From the NCBI GenBank assembly GCA_012735285.1, contig JAAYHT010000229.1:1-8272 (forward strand): DNA of 8,272 nt, given 5' to 3'. Numbering within the stretch: the first letter of the stretch is position 1; every line of letters starts with the position of its first letter. The DNA is from Clostridiales bacterium (GTDB lineage Bacteria > Bacillota > Clostridia > Peptostreptococcales > Anaerovoracaceae). Both the position numbers and the translations under genes were made by a program. The notes beneath the pieces are model-generated. The model was not told the origin of the DNA and did not search any database. It saw only the letters and a list, made by a program, of their open reading frames with translations. Below are positions 1 to 6,814 of the stretch, in pieces.

Positions 1-5
1 TCGGG

Positions 6-16
6 TATACTATAAT
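6..16 (+). promoter_or_regulatory. Possible -10 promoter element upstream of purE
   Basis: Two overlapping -10-like hexamers, TATACT (6-11) and TATAAT (11-16), lie 32-42 bases before the purE start. TATAAT is a perfect match to the sigma-A consensus, and transcription would begin near position 23. The matching -35 box would lie outside the window, so spacing cannot be judged. In AT-rich DNA such hexamers occur by chance. If the operon begins further upstream, for example behind a purine riboswitch or another pur gene, this is not the main promoter. Confidence 0.3.
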
Positions 17-37
17 TAAAATATAATCAAAATAAAT

Positions 38-43
38 GGAGGG
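38..43 (+). promoter_or_regulatory. Ribosome binding site that sets the purE start
   Basis: GGAGGG lies 4 bases before the ATG at 48. An in-frame ATG at 36 overlaps this site and has no binding site of its own, so 48 is preferred. Confidence 0.75.
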
Positions 44-47
44 TATC

Positions 48-539
48 ATGGCGAATAATAGAGTCGCAATCATAATGGGAAGCGATAGTGATTACGGTGT
101 AGTAAAAAAGGCAGAGACGATATTAGATACACTTGAAATACCATATGAAACAAGAGTTTTATCAGCTCATAGAACACCTAAACAGACATGTGAATTTGCT
201 GCTACCGCGAAGAACAATGGGTTTGGTGTAATAATCGCTGCAGCAGGCAAGGCTGCCCATCTGGCAGGTGTAATAGCTGCCCATACTACTTTGCCTGTAA
301 TAGGAATTCCAATAAAATCATCTACCTTTGATGGTCTAGATGCATTACTGTCCACTGTCCAGATGCCCAAAGGTGTACCTGTAGCAACGGTAGCTGTAGA
401 CGGAGCTGAAAATGCAGCTATTTTAGCCGCAGAAATCCTAGCACTCAACGACGAAACTCTAGCAAAAAAACTACATGCAATGCGACAGCAAATGGAATAT
501 GAAGTGCTTAAAAAAAACGAACAATTTGAGAAAAAATAA
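48..539 (+). CDS. purE: PurE, N5-carboxyaminoimidazole ribonucleotide mutase (AIR carboxylase catalytic subunit)
   Basis: This cytosolic enzyme produces CAIR at step 6 of purine synthesis. From the ATG at 48 it has 163 residues, normal for bacterial PurE. Visible family motifs are GSDSD (11-15, phosphate loop), SAHRTP with the catalytic-type His41 (39-44), GKAAHLAG (67-74), PVIGIP (83-88) and the GLDALLSTVQMP stretch (96-107). The Arg after His41 fits class I enzymes, which rearrange N5-CAIR made by PurK; from memory, class II enzymes that use CO2 directly tend to have Lys there. No purK lies in the window, so the carboxylation route is open. The C-terminus is Lys/Glu rich. The next gene, purF, starts 23 bases downstream; in many clostridia purC sits between the two. 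Family assignment is firm and the class call is tentative. Confidence 0.97.
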   Translation: MANNRVAIIMGSDSDYGVVKKAETILDTLEIPYETRVLSAHRTPKQTCEFAATAKNNGFGVIIAAAGKAAHLAGVIAAHTTLPVIGIPIKSSTFDGLDALLSTVQMPKGVPVATVAVDGAENAAILAAEILALNDETLAKKLHAMRQQMEYEVLKKNEQFEKK

Positions 540-549
540 AATTAATGAT

Positions 550-555
550 GAGGGG
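550..555 (+). promoter_or_regulatory. Ribosome binding site that sets the purF start
   Basis: GAGGGG lies 7 bases before the ATG at 563. In-frame ATGs at 545 and 548 lie before or on this site and have no comparable site of their own. Starting at 563 leaves a short eight-residue propeptide before Cys9, as expected for this family. Confidence 0.75.
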
Positions 556-562
556 AAATAGA

Positions 563-1981
563 ATGTACCGAGGTATTCATGAAGAATGCGGAGTATTTGG
601 AATCCGCAGTAATAAAATTACAAACTTAGCGTCCGTAGTATATCATGCCCTCTATGCTCTTCAGCACAGGGGTCAAGAAAGCTGCGGTATAGCTATTAAT
701 GACGGTGAAACCATTGTAGGCCACAAAGATCTTGGTCTAGTAAGCGATGTGTTTACAAGGGATGTGCTTGAAAAACTTCCCGAGGGCCATATGGCTATAG
801 GGCATTGCCGCTATTGTACAGCTGAAGAAGAAACTGTAGCAAACTCACAACCACTTATTATAAAACATGTTAAAGGCAATATGGCGGTAGCATTTAACGG
901 GGGCCTGACTAACGCTTCTAAACTGCGTGAAGAATTAGAACTGAACGGAGCGATATTTCACACTACAAGTGACGTTGAAGTAATCGCATATGTCATTACC
1001 AAAGAGAGACTATCTGCACCCTCTATCGAAGAAGCCATCAGCAGGGCTATGTTAAAAATTGAAGGCGCCTATTCACTTGCTATTATGACTCAACAAAAAT
1101 TAATAGCAGTAAGGGATCCCTTAGGTTTTAGACCCCTATGTATAGGTAAAATTGGCGAGGACTATGTTATCGCATCAGAAAGTTGTGCCCTAGACAGCAT
1201 CGGAGCTCAGTTCATTAAAGATGTCAGACCCGGAGAAATAATAGTTATTGACGATAAGGGAATGCGCAGTATTGATAAGCATTGTAATGACGGTAAAAAA
1301 GCAAGCTGCGTATTTGAATATATATACTTTGCACGCCCCGATTCTGTAATTGACGGCAGCTGTGTCCATACTGCAAGACAAAGAGCAGGCGCCTTCCTGG
1401 CTTTGGAACATCCCGTCCAGGCTGATGTAGTAATAGGTGTTCCTGACTCAGGCCTTGATGCTGCTTTAGGGTATTCTAAGCAATCAGGAATCCCCTACGA
1501 TGTGGGTTTTATTAAAAACAGATATATTGGTAGGACTTTTATTGAACCCTTTAAATCCCAAAGAGAAAGTGCGCTGCGCATAAAATTGAACACTATTTCA
1601 TCCACAGTTCGCAATAAGAGGGTTATCTTGATAGATGATTCTATTGTACGTGGAACTACAAGTAAGCGAATTGTAAAATTGCTCAGAGATGCAGGTGCTA
1701 CCGAAGTTCATATGAGGGTTTCCTCACCACCCTTTTTATATCCATGCTTCTTTGGTACGGATCTTGGTTCCCGCGAGAATCTTATAGCCGCAAACCATAC
1801 CGTAGAAGAGATTGCGAAAATAATAGGTGTAGATTCATTGGGCTTCTTAGGCGTGGATAACGTTACTAAACTAGCTGACAATCCTGCTTACAGTTTCTGC
1901 ACAGCCTGTTACACTGGAAATTATCCGCTGCCAATTAGTGATAAACAAAAAGGGGAGAATAAAGATGAAGAGTCAAAGTGA
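563..1981 (+). CDS. purF: PurF, amidophosphoribosyltransferase (glutamine PRPP amidotransferase), Bacillus type
   Basis: This enzyme catalyses the committed step: PRPP plus glutamine gives 5-phosphoribosylamine. The protein is 472 residues from the ATG at 563. The propeptide MYRGIHEE would be removed to expose Cys9 as the N-terminal nucleophile of the class II glutaminase domain (about 9-235). That domain shows QHRGQES (34-40), Arg83 and an NG pair (112-113) for the oxyanion hole. The phosphoribosyltransferase domain follows, with GVPDSG (292-297), IKNRYIGRTFI (318-328) and the PRPP loop VILIDDSIVRGTTS (354-367). Cys249, Cys395, Cys446 and Cys449 match in spacing the four [4Fe-4S] ligands of Bacillus subtilis PurF, whose cluster makes that enzyme oxygen-sensitive. 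The glutaminase loops are unusual: HCRYCTAEEE (81-90) and AFNGG (110-114), where B. subtilis has HVRYATAGGG and AHNGN. The 3' end overlaps purM by 17 bases. Confidence 0.97.
   Translation: MYRGIHEECGVFGIRSNKITNLASVVYHALYALQHRGQESCGIAINDGETIVGHKDLGLVSDVFTRDVLEKLPEGHMAIGHCRYCTAEEETVANSQPLIIKHVKGNMAVAFNGGLTNASKLREELELNGAIFHTTSDVEVIAYVITKERLSAPSIEEAISRAMLKIEGAYSLAIMTQQKLIAVRDPLGFRPLCIGKIGEDYVIASESCALDSIGAQFIKDVRPGEIIVIDDKGMRSIDKHCNDGKKASCVFEYIYFARPDSVIDGSCVHTARQRAGAFLALEHPVQADVVIGVPDSGLDAALGYSKQSGIPYDVGFIKNRYIGRTFIEPFKSQRESALRIKLNTISSTVRNKRVILIDDSIVRGTTSKRIVKLLRDAGATEVHMRVSSPPFLYPCFFGTDLGSRENLIAANHTVEEIAKIIGVDSLGFLGVDNVTKLADNPAYSFCTACYTGNYPLPISDKQKGENKDEESK
1951..1957 (+). promoter_or_regulatory. 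Ribosome binding site that sets the purM start
   Basis: AGGGGAG lies 7 bases before the ATG at 1965, inside the end of purF. The open frame extends upstream to an ATG at 1938, but that would add nine residues deeper into purF without a good binding site. Confidence 0.75.
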
Positions 1982-2999
1982 TTATTACAAGGATGCAGGC
2001 GTTGACATAAATGCAGGTTACAAGTCAGTTTCACTTATTAAGTCACATATAAAAAGAACTCTGACCGAGGGTGTTTTGGGGGATATCGGTGGCTTTAGCG
2101 GAATGTTTGAACTTGATTTGTCCGGCATTAAAAAACCTGTGCTTGTATCAGGAACTGATGGTGTGGGAACAAAGTTAAAGCTTGCCTTTCTTATGGACAA
2201 GCACGACACCGTGGGAATTGACTGCGTAGCCATGTGTGTTAACGATATCATTTGCTGCGGTGCTAAACCCCTTTATTTCCTCGACTATATAGCAGTGGGT
2301 AAAAACATTCCCGAAAGGATAGCCTCAATAGTTTCGGGAGTGGCCGAAGGCTGCGTACAAGCAGGATGTGCACTTTTAGGTGGTGAAACAGCAGAAATGC
2401 CCGACTTCTATAAGGAAAATGAATACGATATAGCAGGATTTACAGTAGGAATAGTAGATAAGGACCATATAATCGATGGAAGCAAAGTAGACAAAGACGA
2501 CATTATTATAGGCCTAGCCTCTTCAGGTGTTCATTCTAATGGATTTTCTCTGGTCCGTCGTGTTTTTGATGTTGAAAACCAATCCCTTTCTGTATATGTA
2601 GACGATTTATCAACCACTCTTGGAGAATCCTTATTAACACCAACCAAAATATATGTTAAGCCAATTTTAGCCTTACTTGAAAAAATTAATGTCAAAGCAA
2701 TATCCCATATTACAGGCGGAGGCTTTTTCGAAAACATTCCAAGGGCTATTCAAAAGAACTTCTCCGCAAAGATCGATTTGAAATCCTTAGATATACCTCC
2801 TATTTTTAAACTTATTCAACAAAAAGGAAGCATACCTGAAATTGAAATGTTTAACATCTTTAATATGGGAACAGGAATGTGCATTGTGGTATCTAAAGAT
2901 GATGCCGATCAGGCAGTTGAAGTACTTAATAAACATGGCGAAAGAGCCAAAATTATCGGTCAAATAATATCAGGGGAGAATGAGGTTATACTATGTTAA
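1965..2999 (+). CDS. purM: PurM, phosphoribosylformylglycinamidine cyclo-ligase (AIR synthetase)
   Basis: PurM uses ATP to close the imidazole ring of FGAM, giving AIR (step 5). The protein is 344 residues, the normal family length. It shows the N-terminal YYKDAGVDINAG (7-18), the phosphate-binding loop VSGTDGVGTKL (61-71), the NDIICCGAKPLYFLDY stretch (93-108), LGGETAEMP (138-146), SSGVHSNGFSLVRR (186-199) between the two halves, and in the C-terminal half ITGGGFFENIPRA (249-261) and FNMGTGM (299-305). These are the hallmarks of the PurM/PurL ATP-binding superfamily in the stand-alone AIR synthetase form. It overlaps purF by 17 bases and the next gene by 7, so translation is probably coupled on both sides. 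No disruption is visible. Confidence 0.97.
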   Translation: MKSQSDYYKDAGVDINAGYKSVSLIKSHIKRTLTEGVLGDIGGFSGMFELDLSGIKKPVLVSGTDGVGTKLKLAFLMDKHDTVGIDCVAMCVNDIICCGAKPLYFLDYIAVGKNIPERIASIVSGVAEGCVQAGCALLGGETAEMPDFYKENEYDIAGFTVGIVDKDHIIDGSKVDKDDIIIGLASSGVHSNGFSLVRRVFDVENQSLSVYVDDLSTTLGESLLTPTKIYVKPILALLEKINVKAISHITGGGFFENIPRAIQKNFSAKIDLKSLDIPPIFKLIQQKGSIPEIEMFNIFNMGTGMCIVVSKDDADQAVEVLNKHGERAKIIGQIISGENEVILC

Positions 3000-4306
3000 A
3001 CATTGCAGTTTTAATATCAGGAAACGGTACGAATCTTCAGGCACTGATTGATGCCGAAAAAAGCGGTAAGTTGACTTTCGGGAAAATTACCCTAGTAGTT
3101 TCAAGCAACAAAGATGCTTGCGGATTAACACGTGCACTTAAACACGGAATTAAAACCGAAGTTGTAGAAAAAAAGACTTGTGTAAATGACGATGAATTTG
3201 ACAAGCTTGTACTTACAAAATTGCTTGAGAACAATATAGATATTGTCGTACTTGCTGGCTTCCTCCCAATATTAGGACAGCAAGTTATTAATCAGTTTGA
3301 AAGAAGAATAATCAATATCCATCCTTCTCTTATCCCTTCATTTTGTGGTCCAGGTTTTTACGGCCTAAAGGTGCATCAAGCAGCACTGAAAAAAGGAGTT
3401 AAAATAACAGGTGCCACAGTACACTTTGTAAACGAAATACCCGATGATGGTGAAATCATCATGCAAAAGGCAGTTCCAGTATTGGATGGAGATACTCCCG
3501 AAACACTTCAAAAGCGAGTTATGGAAGAAGCAGAGTGGAAAATACTTCCTGAGGCTGTAGAGCTCATATGTAAAGAATACAGTCAAAAGGATAATAGAAT
3601 AGAAATAAAAACTCTTCCTGAAATTCTAAAAAATAACAGCTATCCAGGTCGTGGGATAGTTATAGGAATTACGCCTGACTCAAAACACGCCGTTATAGCA
3701 TACTTCATAATGGGCAGAAGCATTAACAGCCGGAACAGAGTATTTGTTGAAGACGGTGAAGGGATACGCACTGAAGCCCATGATCCCTCTAAGATGACTG
3801 ATCCCTCGTTAATAATTTATTCTCCTGTTCAAGTATTAGGAGACTATACGATAGTTACAAACGGTGATCAGACCGATACGATATATGACTATATTAATGC
3901 CGGTAAAACTTTTGAGCAAGCATTAAATACTAGAAGCTTTGAGCCGGACGAACCTAATTTTACCCCCAGAATTTCAGGTCTGCTAAATAGAAATGAAAGA
4001 AACTACAAATTATCTATATTAAAAAGCAATAATGGGAATCCCAAAAGCACCCTAAGATTTTATTTTAACTACCAAAACCCTTTGCCAGGACAGGGTCACT
4101 TTATTCATACATATAAAAAAGATGGCTCTCCCCTACCCTCATTTGAAGGGGAGCCAATAGCTGTATTGATTGATAATGATATTGATGTTTTTACATGTGA
4201 GATCTGGGACAGTTTGGATTTTGAGAATAAGGTTTCTCTCTTTGTACGCTATATCAACCTAAGTAGTGGAGAATATATTACCAGAATCATAAACAAGAAT
4301 GCTTAG
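2993..4306 (+). CDS. purN: PurN-PurO fusion: GAR transformylase joined to a PurO-type IMP cyclohydrolase
   Basis: This single 437-residue frame carries two pathway enzymes. Residues 1 to about 195 are a PurN GAR transformylase (step 3, 10-formyltetrahydrofolate dependent). It has ISGNGTNLQALI (8-19), the catalytic motif NIHPSLIPSF (108-117; Asn108 and His110 match E. coli Asn106 and His108), TVHFVNEIPDDG (142-153; Asp151 matches E. coli Asp144) and normal PurN length. Residues from about 203 to 437 match the PurO-like IMP cyclohydrolase family (Pfam IMP_cyclohyd, known from Archaea and Clostridia), which closes FAICAR to IMP. Its signatures are YPGRGIVIG (217-225), YFIMGRSINSRNRVF (237-251), NGDQTDTIYD (290-299), FEPDEPNFTPRISG (316-329), GQGHFIHTY (366-374) and LPSFEGEP (381-388). 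The start follows GAGG (2982-2985) with 7 bases of spacing and overlaps the purM stop. The PurO part has no ATG, GTG or TTG near its beginning, so it appears to be made only as part of the fusion. Domain calls are firm; activity of both halves is inferred. Confidence 0.95.
   Translation: MLNIAVLISGNGTNLQALIDAEKSGKLTFGKITLVVSSNKDACGLTRALKHGIKTEVVEKKTCVNDDEFDKLVLTKLLENNIDIVVLAGFLPILGQQVINQFERRIINIHPSLIPSFCGPGFYGLKVHQAALKKGVKITGATVHFVNEIPDDGEIIMQKAVPVLDGDTPETLQKRVMEEAEWKILPEAVELICKEYSQKDNRIEIKTLPEILKNNSYPGRGIVIGITPDSKHAVIAYFIMGRSINSRNRVFVEDGEGIRTEAHDPSKMTDPSLIIYSPVQVLGDYTIVTNGDQTDTIYDYINAGKTFEQALNTRSFEPDEPNFTPRISGLLNRNERNYKLSILKSNNGNPKSTLRFYFNYQNPLPGQGHFIHTYKKDGSPLPSFEGEPIAVLIDNDIDVFTCEIWDSLDFENKVSLFVRYINLSSGEYITRIINKNA
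3585..3601 (+). other. Purn-PurO junction resembling a former gene boundary
   Basis: Between the two domains the DNA reads AAAAGGA (3585-3591), TAATAGA (3592-3598), ATA (3599-3601). The first block looks like a ribosome binding site, and its 7-base spacing to the ATA (Ile203) equals that seen before other genes here. TAA and TAG at 3592-3597 form tandem stops in the frame that would be read if the A run had one more base. Ile203 lies about where a stand-alone PurO protein would start. The region may be the scar of a gene fusion, or chance in A-rich DNA. Confidence 0.4.
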
Positions 4307-4308
4307 TA

Positions 4309-4315
4309 GAAAGGA
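4309..4315 (+). promoter_or_regulatory. Ribosome binding site that sets the AICAR transformylase start
   Basis: GAAAGGA lies 7 bases before the ATG at 4323. An in-frame ATG at 4299 overlaps the end of the preceding gene and has no suitable site; it would add eight residues not expected before the conserved KYGCNPNQ start. Confidence 0.7.
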
Positions 4316-4322
4316 AATCATT

Positions 4323-5495
4323 ATGCTTAAAGAACTACTATTGAAATACGGATGTAACCCCAACCAGATACCAGCTCGCATATACATGAAGGAAGGCAAT
4401 CTTCCCTTAGAAGTACTAAACGGTAAACAAGGCTATATTAAACTCCTAGATGCATTAAACGGGTACCAGCTTGTCAAGGAGTTAAAAGAAGCTACAGGCT
4501 TACCTGCAGCCACATCTTTTAAACATGTCAGCCCTGCAGGCGCGGCTTTAGGACTTCCTATAGATCCCGTTTTAAAACAGATGTATTTTGTTGATGAGGA
4601 ATTGTCCCCATTGGCCTGTGCTTATGCACGTGCTAGGGGAACGGACAGGATGTCATCCTTCGGCGACTTTGTTGCACTGTCAGATCCTTGCGATCTTTCT
4701 ACTGCTAAGCTATTAGCAAAAGAAGTTTCTGATGGAATAATTGCACCTGGCTATGACGAAGACGCCCTCGAAATACTGAAAAGTAAAAGAAAAGGCAATT
4801 ATACTGTATTGAAGATAGATGAGAATTACACACCCTCTCCCATTGAAACCAAGGATGTTTACGGAATAACTTTTGAACAAGCTAGGAATGATTATAGAAT
4901 TGATTATTCTTTATTGGATAATATCGTTACTAAAAATAAAGAGATTACAGAAGGTGCAAAGCGTGATCTTTTAATATCATTAATCACCCTTAAGTACACC
5001 CAATCCAACTCCGTATGTTATGCCTATGAAGGACAAACTATAGGAGTTGGCGCAGGGCAGCAGTCACGAATCCACTGCACCAGATTAGCTGGAAACAAGG
5101 CAGATATTTGGCACCTTAGGAAACATCCTAAAGTATTGAATCTTAAATTTAAGCAAGATCTGGGACGGCCTGAAAGGGACAATTGTATAGACGTATATCT
5201 TTCTGATGATAGCCATGAGGTATTGCAAGATGGTGTATGGCAACAATTCTTCTCAGAAAGCCCAGAGCCCCTAACAGCGGATGAAAAAAAGGAATGGCTA
5301 AAACAGATGAAAGGTGTTTCCCTTGGTAGTGATGCCTTCTTCCCCTTTGATGACAACATAAAAAGAGCTGTAAAAAGTGGAGTAACATATATAGCCCAAC
5401 CGGGTGGTTCTATTCGAGATCAACTAGTCATTGATAGCTGTGATTCTTTTGGAATAGTAATGGTATTTACCGGAATCAGATTATTCCACCATTAA
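4323..5495 (+). CDS. purH: Stand-alone AICAR transformylase (PurH-like, no IMP cyclohydrolase domain)
   Basis: This enzyme transfers the formyl group of 10-formyltetrahydrofolate to AICAR, giving FAICAR (step 9). The 390-residue protein corresponds to the AICARFT half of bifunctional PurH and lacks the N-terminal MGS-like cyclohydrolase domain. It matches the clostridial 'alternate' AICAR formyltransferase family from KYGCNPNQIPARIY (8-21) through SFKHVSPAGAA (65-75), whose Lys67-His68 pair matches the catalytic Lys-His of PurH. Further motifs are ACAYARARGTDRMSSFGDF (98-116), LKYTQSNSV (223-231), GAGQQSRIHCTRLAG (243-257), GSDAFFPF (335-342), IAQPGGSIRD (357-366) and the terminal RLFHH. It lies 16 bases after the purN-purO fusion, whose PurO domain would use its product, so the pair replaces bifunctional PurH. 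The purH symbol is used by function only. Confidence 0.95.
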   Translation: MLKELLLKYGCNPNQIPARIYMKEGNLPLEVLNGKQGYIKLLDALNGYQLVKELKEATGLPAATSFKHVSPAGAALGLPIDPVLKQMYFVDEELSPLACAYARARGTDRMSSFGDFVALSDPCDLSTAKLLAKEVSDGIIAPGYDEDALEILKSKRKGNYTVLKIDENYTPSPIETKDVYGITFEQARNDYRIDYSLLDNIVTKNKEITEGAKRDLLISLITLKYTQSNSVCYAYEGQTIGVGAGQQSRIHCTRLAGNKADIWHLRKHPKVLNLKFKQDLGRPERDNCIDVYLSDDSHEVLQDGVWQQFFSESPEPLTADEKKEWLKQMKGVSLGSDAFFPFDDNIKRAVKSGVTYIAQPGGSIRDQLVIDSCDSFGIVMVFTGIRLFHH

Positions 5496-5515
5496 TATAG
5501 AAGGAGAAATGTGAG

Positions 5516-6814
5516 ATGAACATCTTAGTAGTTGGCGGCGGTGGCAGAGAACACGCAATTATAAAAAAATTAAAAGAAAATCCTAAAATAAAACAAATAT
5601 ACGCCCTACCCGGTAATGGGGGAATTTCCTACGATGCAACCTTAATAAATATTGATCCACTTGATTTTGATTCGATTATAGACTTTGTTTCTAAGAATAC
5701 TATTGATTTTGCAGTTGTAGCTCCTGATGATCCCCTCGTTCTCGGGCTAACTGACAGGCTGCTTGAAAAAGGCATACCTACCTTTGGTCCCACAAAAAAT
5801 GCTGCAATAATTGAAGGAAGCAAGGTCTTTTCAAAGCAGCTGATGAAGAAATACAAGATACCCACAGCTGACTATGAAGTGTTTGATAGTGCTGAAGAAG
5901 CAATAAACTATGTTAAAGAGAAAAACCGCTTCCCTATCGTAGTTAAGGCCGATGGCCTTGCCCTCGGTAAAGGAACATTAATTTCACAGGATCTGAATGA
6001 AGCCCAAGATGCAATAAATTCAATTATGGTTGATAAAATCTTTGGCGACAGCGGTAATCGAGTTGTAATAGAAGAATTCATGCAAGGTCCTGAAGTATCT
6101 GTACTCGCATTCACTGATTCTAAGACAATAGTTCCTATGGTATCATCAATGGATCATAAGCGTGCCTTAGATGGCGATTTAGGTCTTAATACAGGTGGTA
6201 TGGGCGCTGTTGCACCTAATCCATATTACACCGATGATATAGCTAAGGTCTGTGAAGAAAAAATATTTATCCCCACTATTAATGCAATGAATAATGAAGG
6301 CAGGCCTTTTAAAGGATGTCTGTATTTCGGGCTTATGTTGACAGAAGATGGCCCTAAAGTAATTGAATATAATTGTAGGTTCGGAGATCCCGAAGCCCAA
6401 GTAGTATTGCCGCTTCTTGAATCAGATCTTTTAGATATAATGCAGGCTGTTTATGAAGAGCGCCTAGACCAAGTAGAAGTAAAATTTAAGGACAGTGCTG
6501 CCTGCTGCGTTATAGCAGCTTCAGGCGGGTACCCCAAGGATTATAAAAAAGGATATACAATTACCGGACTATCCGATGCAATTTCAACAGGTGCTTTAAT
6601 CTTCTATGCAGGTACAAAGATGGAAAATAACGAACTGGTTACTTCTGGTGGTCGTGTTTTAGGAGTAACTGCTGTTAAACCTACCCTAGAAGAAGCAATC
6701 TTGCATGCCTATAAAGCAATGGAGAAAATTCACTTTGAAAATATGCACTATAGAAAAGACATCGGAAAAAAAGCCCTGGCTGTACAAGGAGGAAATATCA
6801 ATGCCAGTATTTAG
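5516..6814 (+). CDS. purD: PurD, phosphoribosylamine-glycine ligase (GAR synthetase)
   Basis: PurD joins glycine to phosphoribosylamine with ATP, giving GAR, the substrate of the PurN domain encoded two genes upstream. The protein is 432 residues, slightly above the usual ~420. The N-terminal domain has the loop VVGGGGREHA (5-14) and APDDPLVLGL (69-78). The ATP-grasp domain has IVVKADGLALGKG (141-153), EEFMQGPEVSVLAF (186-199), DHKRALDGDLGLNTGGMGAV (213-232) and the metal-binding IEYNCRFGDPEAQ (283-295). The C-terminal domain holds SGGRVLGVTA (377-386). The start follows AAGGAG (5501-5506) with 9 bases of spacing and lies 20 bases after the AICAR transformylase. The last codons contain the purL ribosome binding site, and the stop lies 14 bases into purL. 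No disruption is visible. Confidence 0.97.
   Translation: MNILVVGGGGREHAIIKKLKENPKIKQIYALPGNGGISYDATLINIDPLDFDSIIDFVSKNTIDFAVVAPDDPLVLGLTDRLLEKGIPTFGPTKNAAIIEGSKVFSKQLMKKYKIPTADYEVFDSAEEAINYVKEKNRFPIVVKADGLALGKGTLISQDLNEAQDAINSIMVDKIFGDSGNRVVIEEFMQGPEVSVLAFTDSKTIVPMVSSMDHKRALDGDLGLNTGGMGAVAPNPYYTDDIAKVCEEKIFIPTINAMNNEGRPFKGCLYFGLMLTEDGPKVIEYNCRFGDPEAQVVLPLLESDLLDIMQAVYEERLDQVEVKFKDSAACCVIAASGGYPKDYKKGYTITGLSDAISTGALIFYAGTKMENNELVTSGGRVLGVTAVKPTLEEAILHAYKAMEKIHFENMHYRKDIGKKALAVQGGNINASI
6787..6792 (+). promoter_or_regulatory. Ribosome binding site that sets the purL start
   Basis: A perfect AGGAGG lies 8 bases before the ATG at 6801, inside the 3' end of purD. The purL frame is open upstream to an ATG at 6705, but those 32 codons overlap purD and do not resemble the family. 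Confidence 0.85.

Noticed and set aside
1..47. Possible purine riboswitch or PurR-type operator upstream of purE.
   Set aside because: Only 47 bases are available, and neither the conserved aptamer core nor a PurBox-like sequence is visible. Such an element could lie upstream of the window.
167..448. Antisense 93-codon open frame opposite purE.
   Set aside because: It lies wholly within well-supported purE. Its Ala/Ile/Pro-rich content is what the reverse of an alanine-rich gene gives.
4124..4155. Imperfect hairpin: GGCTCTCCCCT (4124-4134) can pair with AGGGGAGCC (4147-4155), with a two-base bulge and a 12-base loop.
   Set aside because: It lies within the conserved SPLPSFEGEP coding region of the PurO domain and has no T run after it, so it is most simply a by-product of coding and not a terminator.
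5024..5388. Two overlapping antisense open frames (111 and 79 codons) opposite the AICAR transformylase.
   Set aside because: They mirror a strongly conserved gene on the + strand, have no recognisable product or ribosome site, and are low-complexity shadows.
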